A stretch of DNA of 64,000 nt from Triglochin maritima (taxonomy: Eukaryota; Streptophyta; Magnoliopsida; Alismatales; Juncaginaceae). The notes below the pieces were generated by a model. It had not been told where the DNA came from and did not search any database. It saw only the letters and a program-made list of their open reading frames with translations. Both the position numbers and the translations under genes were made by a program. The stretch lies in NCBI GenBank assembly GCA_963682175.1, contig OY821775.1:8280501-8344500 (forward strand), given 5' to 3'. Shown here one piece after another: positions 60,284 to 64,000 of the stretch. The first letter of the stretch is position 1; each line of letters opens with the position of its first letter.

Positions 60284-60610
60284 CTATTGTTTCTGACTCA
60301 ACTTAGCAGCCTTCCAAAGAAGCTTCTGCATCCCTGTGTCCTTTACGCTCTGGTCAGGTTTATCCACCGGTGTTCTGTCATCCCAAACGAAGTACCGACA
60401 ATGACGGGTTGGCTCCGAGAAGCCACAGACGTAGAACTTCTTACTAATCTTGTTCAGAGTGTTGGACCACAACCCCGTTGCCTTTAGCCCGCACTTACAG
60501 GTGCGATATGACACTCCCGGTATGGGGGGACAACCTTCCCATATTGGTACACCAACGATGTGCTCAGCTTCGTCGGATGAGTAGTCTGAGTCATTAAGAT
60601 GGAAGGTCAT
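60284..60610 (-). CDS. Small GRF-type zinc-finger protein
   Basis: An intact 108-codon open frame, probably single-exon. The centre is a zf-GRF motif: CKCGLKATGLWSNTLNKISK, then KFYVCGFSEPTRHCRYFVWDD. This gives the C-x-C...C...C ligand pattern with the aromatic FVW that replaces the usual GRF triplet. GRF fingers bind nucleic acid in DNA-repair and topoisomerase proteins and are common as small plant proteins of unknown role, often in transposon-rich DNA. The acidic N-terminus (NDSDYSSDEAEHIVG) and basic C-terminus (KLLWKAAKLSQKQ) are otherwise featureless. It lies between a copia element and a MULE, so it may be a mobile-element cargo gene or a host gene. No close family member is named. 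Confidence 0.65.
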   Translation of the reverse strand: MTFHLNDSDYSSDEAEHIVGVPIWEGCPPIPGVSYRTCKCGLKATGLWSNTLNKISKKFYVCGFSEPTRHCRYFVWDDRTPVDKPDQSVKDTGMQKLLWKAAKLSQKQ

Positions 60611-61544
60611 TTTTTGGGTGGAGGTGACGAATCGAATACACTTAGTTGGGTCTTTGGAGGGGACCGAATATACAACTAAATAGAAGATACTCTAATCTCT
60701 AATTTTATAGATCCTGTAATGAACGGTTACGTCTCTTCGCGTGAAATGTTGTGTTCTCTCAAAAGGAAGGAATGTTGAACGGTTGCGTCTCCTCGCATAA
60801 TAATGACTCGTCCCATCATGGGACATATCACTTCGACACGTGAACATTTATCATGTTGATCATCGAGGTAATAGAGCTTATATCGAGTTTCTGTATAACA
60901 CATATCGCCAAGTGTAACTGTCGAACATACACATCAGTCGCACTATCTAGCGCGTACTATTGAACCATATCGATTTCTGAAACAAATTAAAATAGAGAGA
61001 CAGGGAGAGAGTTTCAAACGATGTTAGTGGTCTAACGAGATATACATGAGTATTTTGGGAAGAAGTGAAAAGATCAACATATTTTTCAGAGAGTGTCAAA
61101 GTGAAGATTTTTTGCAGTGACCACTTGAGGCATGTAAAGTTAAATTTTCATAAAAATATTGACCAAAAATGATTTTAGACAAGAGATTTTTTTGTGTGTA
61201 TGCTCGAAGATTACGATTTCCTTTTTAATAAATATATTCTGAACTGATACCCGAGTGCAGTCTGCATCCAAATAATCATAATCATAAGTTGTAGTAGCAT
61301 TAACGCATTAATTGGTTGTGATTAGTGGTGGTTATTCTGGTTGGGATTTGTCAGTAAGTTGTCCCATTTGAAGTCTTGGCATGGGATTGGGATGTCATGC
61401 CAAAAGAGCGCACGAGGCACGTGGACACGTGAGTGCCGAAAGATTTGGTATCCGTCTCGATTACTGTGCTCCGTCGGTCCATTATAACGGCCACAACTCC
61501 TCGCCAAGTGGGGTTTTTTTGTTCATACATGTCATTATTTTCAA
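60611..61544. other. Intergenic, upstream of the GRF ORF
   Basis: AT-rich, no gene seen. It contains two related stretches around 'gaacggtt(a/g)cgtctc(t/c)tcgc' near 60721-60741 and 60777-60797, a short direct repeat of unknown meaning within 200 bp upstream of the GRF ORF. Confidence 0.45.
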
Positions 61545-61889
61545 GAACCGTGATAGACGGACGCAGGCGTCACGGACGCGCCTTACGTGGATCTGTACAG
61601 CTCAGATATTTTTCTTTGAGTCAGCGTCCAGTCAGCGAAATTTCTCTTCGCGCGTTTTGGTCTTTTTAAAAAACGCCGGTTCTTTAAGTTGAACGATTCA
61701 TTTCCCAATACACAGATAAGACAGTGTGCAGACCCTAGGACATCGTGCAGTCTCATTATTCGTGCAGAGCCCACACTTATCATAATAAAATATTTGTTAT
61801 TAAGTTTTACGTTGGATCAACTTAATTTGTCTAGCTTACTTTATGTGTGTGTGCAGTTTACATTATGTGTTTGTCCTGTTTACGTTATG

Positions 61890-62575
61890 TGTCTGTCCGG
61901 AATAAGTGTATTTGCAGTCCGGAATAAGTGTATTTGTTGTCCGGAAGAAGTGTATTTGTTGTCCGGTTTAAGAATAAAGTGTGTCCAGAAACAAAACATA
62001 AAGTTTGTCCGGAATAAGTTGATTTGTTGTCCGGAATAAGTGTATTTGCTGTCCGGAATAAGTGTATTTGCAGTCCGGAATAAGTGTAGTTGTCCAGAAT
62101 AAGAAGAAAGTGTGTCCAGAAACGGAACAGAAAGTTTGTCCGGAATAAGTGTATATTGCTGTACGGAATAAGTGTATTTGTTGTCCGGAATAAGTGTATT
62201 TGTTGTCCGGTTTAAGAATAAAGTGTGTCCAGAAACGGAACATAAAGTTTGTTCAGAATAAGTGGATTTGCTGTCCGGAATAAGTGTATTTGCTGTCCGG
62301 AATAAGTGTATTTGCAGTCCGGAATAAGTGTAGTTGTCCAGAATAAGAAGAAAGTGTGTCCAGAAACGGAACAGAAAGTTTGTCCGGAATAAGTGTATTT
62401 GCTGTCCGGAATAAGTGTATTTGTTGTCCGGAATAAGTGTATTTGTTGTCCGGTTTAAGAATAAAGTGTGTCCAGAAACGGAACATAAAGTTTGTCCAGA
62501 ATAAGTGGATTTGCTGTCCGGAATAAGTGTATTTGCAGTCCGGAATAAGTGTAATTGCAGTCCGGAATAATATAT
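61890..62575 (+). repeat. Satellite array D of the small MULE
   Basis: About thirty copies of a 22-bp unit, TGTCCGGAATAAGTGTATTT, with TGCAGTCC, TGTTGTCC and TGCTGTCC variants. A higher-order block containing AAGAAGAAAGTGTGTCCAGA and AACGGAACA recurs about every 290 bp. It is homologous in core (CGGAATAAGTG) and unit length to arrays A-C of the large MULE, with TCCGG in place of TTCGG. Confidence 0.95.
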
Positions 62576-62650
62576 GGCTTCATTATTGTCGGAATAAACG
62601 AATCAATATATGGAATGCAATAATATGATGTCAAAACAAAAAAACGTCCG

Positions 62651-62722
62651 CAAAGCGCGCTCCCTCTGTCCGCTCGCTTTGCGGGGGGACTCACGTCCCC
62701 CGCAGGGGCTGCCGCCCCCTGC
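62651..62722. repeat. Three consecutive GC-rich hairpins in the small MULE
   Basis: Perfect or near-perfect stems in a row: CAAAGCG/CGCTTTG (62651-62657 with 62675-62681), GCGGGGGGAC/GTCCCCCGC (62681-62703, 4-base loop) and GCAGGGG/CCCCTGC (62702-62722). They lie between the satellite array and the right subterminal region, in an otherwise AT-rich element. Confidence 0.8.
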
Positions 62723-62800
62723 CACCCCCGCACAAACTCAACAAACCTCCCACTGTATATTTTACCCCACAAGAATTACGTTTAGGAAAAAAATAACATC

Positions 62801-63025
62801 TCAGATTCCCTGTTTATGTAGAACATCGGGAAGTCTTCGCACCGTCTCATTCACGCTGCTTACGTTGTGAAGAATCCTGGGAGTCGGCATCAGACGCTTC
62901 TTCGACCTAATATCTTGCTCGAAATGATGATTTATTCTGGAGAGAAAGAATGAAGAAGAAAGAAAGAGTGTCATCATATTTGTATTTGGGTGGAGAGAGA
63001 GAGAACGTGCTGAGTTGAAACGCAT
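62801..63025 (-). CDS. Short open frame in the small MULE, unrecognised
   Basis: A 74-codon frame on the minus strand beginning near the right end of the element. Its second half (HHFEQDIRSKKRLMPTPRIL then HNVSSVNETVRRLPDVLHKQ) has ordinary coding composition, unlike the satellite. I recognise no domain. It could be the start of a lost element gene or a captured host fragment. Confidence 0.3.
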   Translation of the reverse strand: MRFNSARSLSLHPNTNMMTLFLSSSFFLSRINHHFEQDIRSKKRLMPTPRILHNVSSVNETVRRLPDVLHKQGI

Positions 63026-63152
63026 TTAATGTGATTTGAGTGGACATCAGGAAGAAAAAACAAAAAACATTCATGCTTTGGCCACGTAAGGGCTGACATG
63101 GATGTCCACGTAGAGCGCGTCCGTGACGCGCTGCGTTCATAAATCATTTTCC

Positions 63153-64000
63153 TATTTTCAATTGCCCACCAATTATTTCTTTCCATTCCACTAGAGATCA
63201 AGTCAAACATTCATCATTGCATAGATTGTCCGTCAAATAGTTTTAGGAGTAAATTTCGGATAGAAATTATTTGGAAGCTCCTATAATATCAATCTTTTGT
63301 TGCAAAAATGGTTGAAGATTCTAATTCTATTTGTGCTTACATGGTTTTTTTGATAAATAGTCTAGTTAATTTTAATTCTTAAGTGGTATGTGGATCCATA
63401 AATCCTTTTTAAGGGCTTTACATGGGTGATGATTGAAAAATATGTAGAGGCAGCAGCTTGAATTTATAAGATTGCACGAGAAACTTCATTACACAAACAC
63501 ACTTGAAGTTAAATTTGTTGACAAAATGACAATTAAGGACTCTCTTTTTTCTTCAAAATCATGACAGTTCATCAAGTCATATATGCACCTGTTTCATAAG
63601 TTTTTCTTATGTATGTTGGTATTCTATAAGATGTTTGTATCTACTTCAACATAAGTTATGTTGGGAGTAAGATGTATACGGATTCAATTAATACCTCGTA
63701 ACAACCCTTGATCAGTTGGAATATAAGTATGTAACTCACCTCAATGATTAAATTAATTCTACCACTGAAAGAAAGGAAAATAAAATACTGACGTACGTGG
63801 AAACTTTAAGCAAATGGCTATTCAGTTCGTCCAAGAACTGAGAAACAAAAAAAACCTCCATATAATTACCAGCTAACCAGGAGGAACATCATTAATTCCA
63901 TTTCTCTTTACAGCAACTATATGTTGCACTATCATTCGTATCAGTCAATAGTCAACAAAATGTCATATGATAACCACAACAAATCGAGGTTTAATAAGTT
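63153..64000. other. AT-rich terminal stretch, nothing recognised
   Basis: No open frame with a domain, splice signals or clear repeats beyond the right MULE duplication at 63153-63161. Confidence 0.5.

Larger units (their letters stand above)
61545..63152. mobile_element. Non-autonomous MULE related to the large element, 1.6 kb
   Basis: Flanked by a perfect 9-bp duplication, TATTTTCAA (61536-61544 and 63153-63161), the length made by Mutator transposases. The termini are inverted repeats sharing GCGTCACGGACGCGC and ACGTGGA. Its left end matches the right end of the large MULE (GAGTCAGCGTC inside, and a similar TTTT...ACGGTT stretch), and its right end matches the large element's left end (GAAAATG...TTTA, then GTTTTTTGTTTTTT). 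It is therefore a related element in inverted orientation. It has no transposase or peptidase. It carries a diverged satellite array, a GC-rich hairpin island and a short open frame. Confidence 0.88.

Noticed and set aside
61968..62772. Minus-strand frames through satellite array D
   Set aside because: Repetitive TYSGQQIHLFRT-type translations of the satellite, without start context or conserved domain.
1..64000. tRNA, rRNA or riboswitch genes
   Set aside because: No cloverleaf-like or conserved rRNA sequence was noticed on either strand, though a covariance search was not possible.

Overview
This is plant nuclear DNA. The genes are split by many GT-AG introns, their products are plant-specific (RopGEF with a PRONE domain, BZR1-type beta-amylase, P-class PPR protein, FAR1-like transposase), and the space between and inside genes is full of plant transposons. 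Several first exons are strongly GC-rich in an AT-rich background (9686-10021, 22239-22550, the first part of the PPR gene, 54712-54899). That 5' GC gradient suggests a monocot, but I cannot name the species.

Layout. 1-2292 is AT-rich and holds a short-period tandem repeat. 2293-8187 (+) is a RING-H2 E3 ligase gene with a 2.7-kb, repeat-bearing last intron. 9686-16435 (+) is a ten-exon BZR1/beta-amylase fusion of the BAM7/BAM8 type that has lost one catalytic Glu; a LINE with a perfect target duplication sits in one intron. 17622-22550 (-) is a seven-exon RRM-AlkB gene (ALKBH8 type), with a MITE nested in an older retroposon remnant. 23056-31830 is an 8.8-kb Mutator-like element (MULE) with an apparently intact FAR1-like transposase gene (+) facing a plant-mobile-domain/Ulp1-like (C48) gene (-). 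32412-38169 (-) is a seven-exon RopGEF14-like gene. 39857-40787 is a solo-LTR-like block. 42562-45110 (-) is a PPR gene. 45856-47834 (-) is a membrane/coiled-coil gene of unknown function. 49234-54899 (-) is a seven-exon SYP2-type Qa-SNARE with a hAT-like MITE in intron 1. 55104-59912 (-) is a decayed 4.8-kb Ty1/copia element whose 3' LTR ends about 205 bp from the SNARE start codon. 60284-60610 (-) is a small GRF zinc-finger ORF. 61545-63152 is a 1.6-kb non-autonomous relative of the large MULE, in the opposite orientation.

The most unusual system is the MULE pair. Both carry long arrays of an approximately 22-bp unit built around TTCGGAATAAG/TTCGGATTAAG (TCCGGAATAAG in the small one). In the large element one array fills an intron of the transposase gene, another fills an intron of the unrelated mobile-domain gene, and a third lies between their 3' ends. 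The two introns also begin alike, and each array reads in the sense direction of its host gene. The host genes appear unrelated housekeeping or signalling genes and not a shared pathway. The ALKBH8 and RopGEF14 neighbours may, however, be an old syntenic pair.

All exon models come from reading splice sites and frame continuity by eye, with no transcript evidence.
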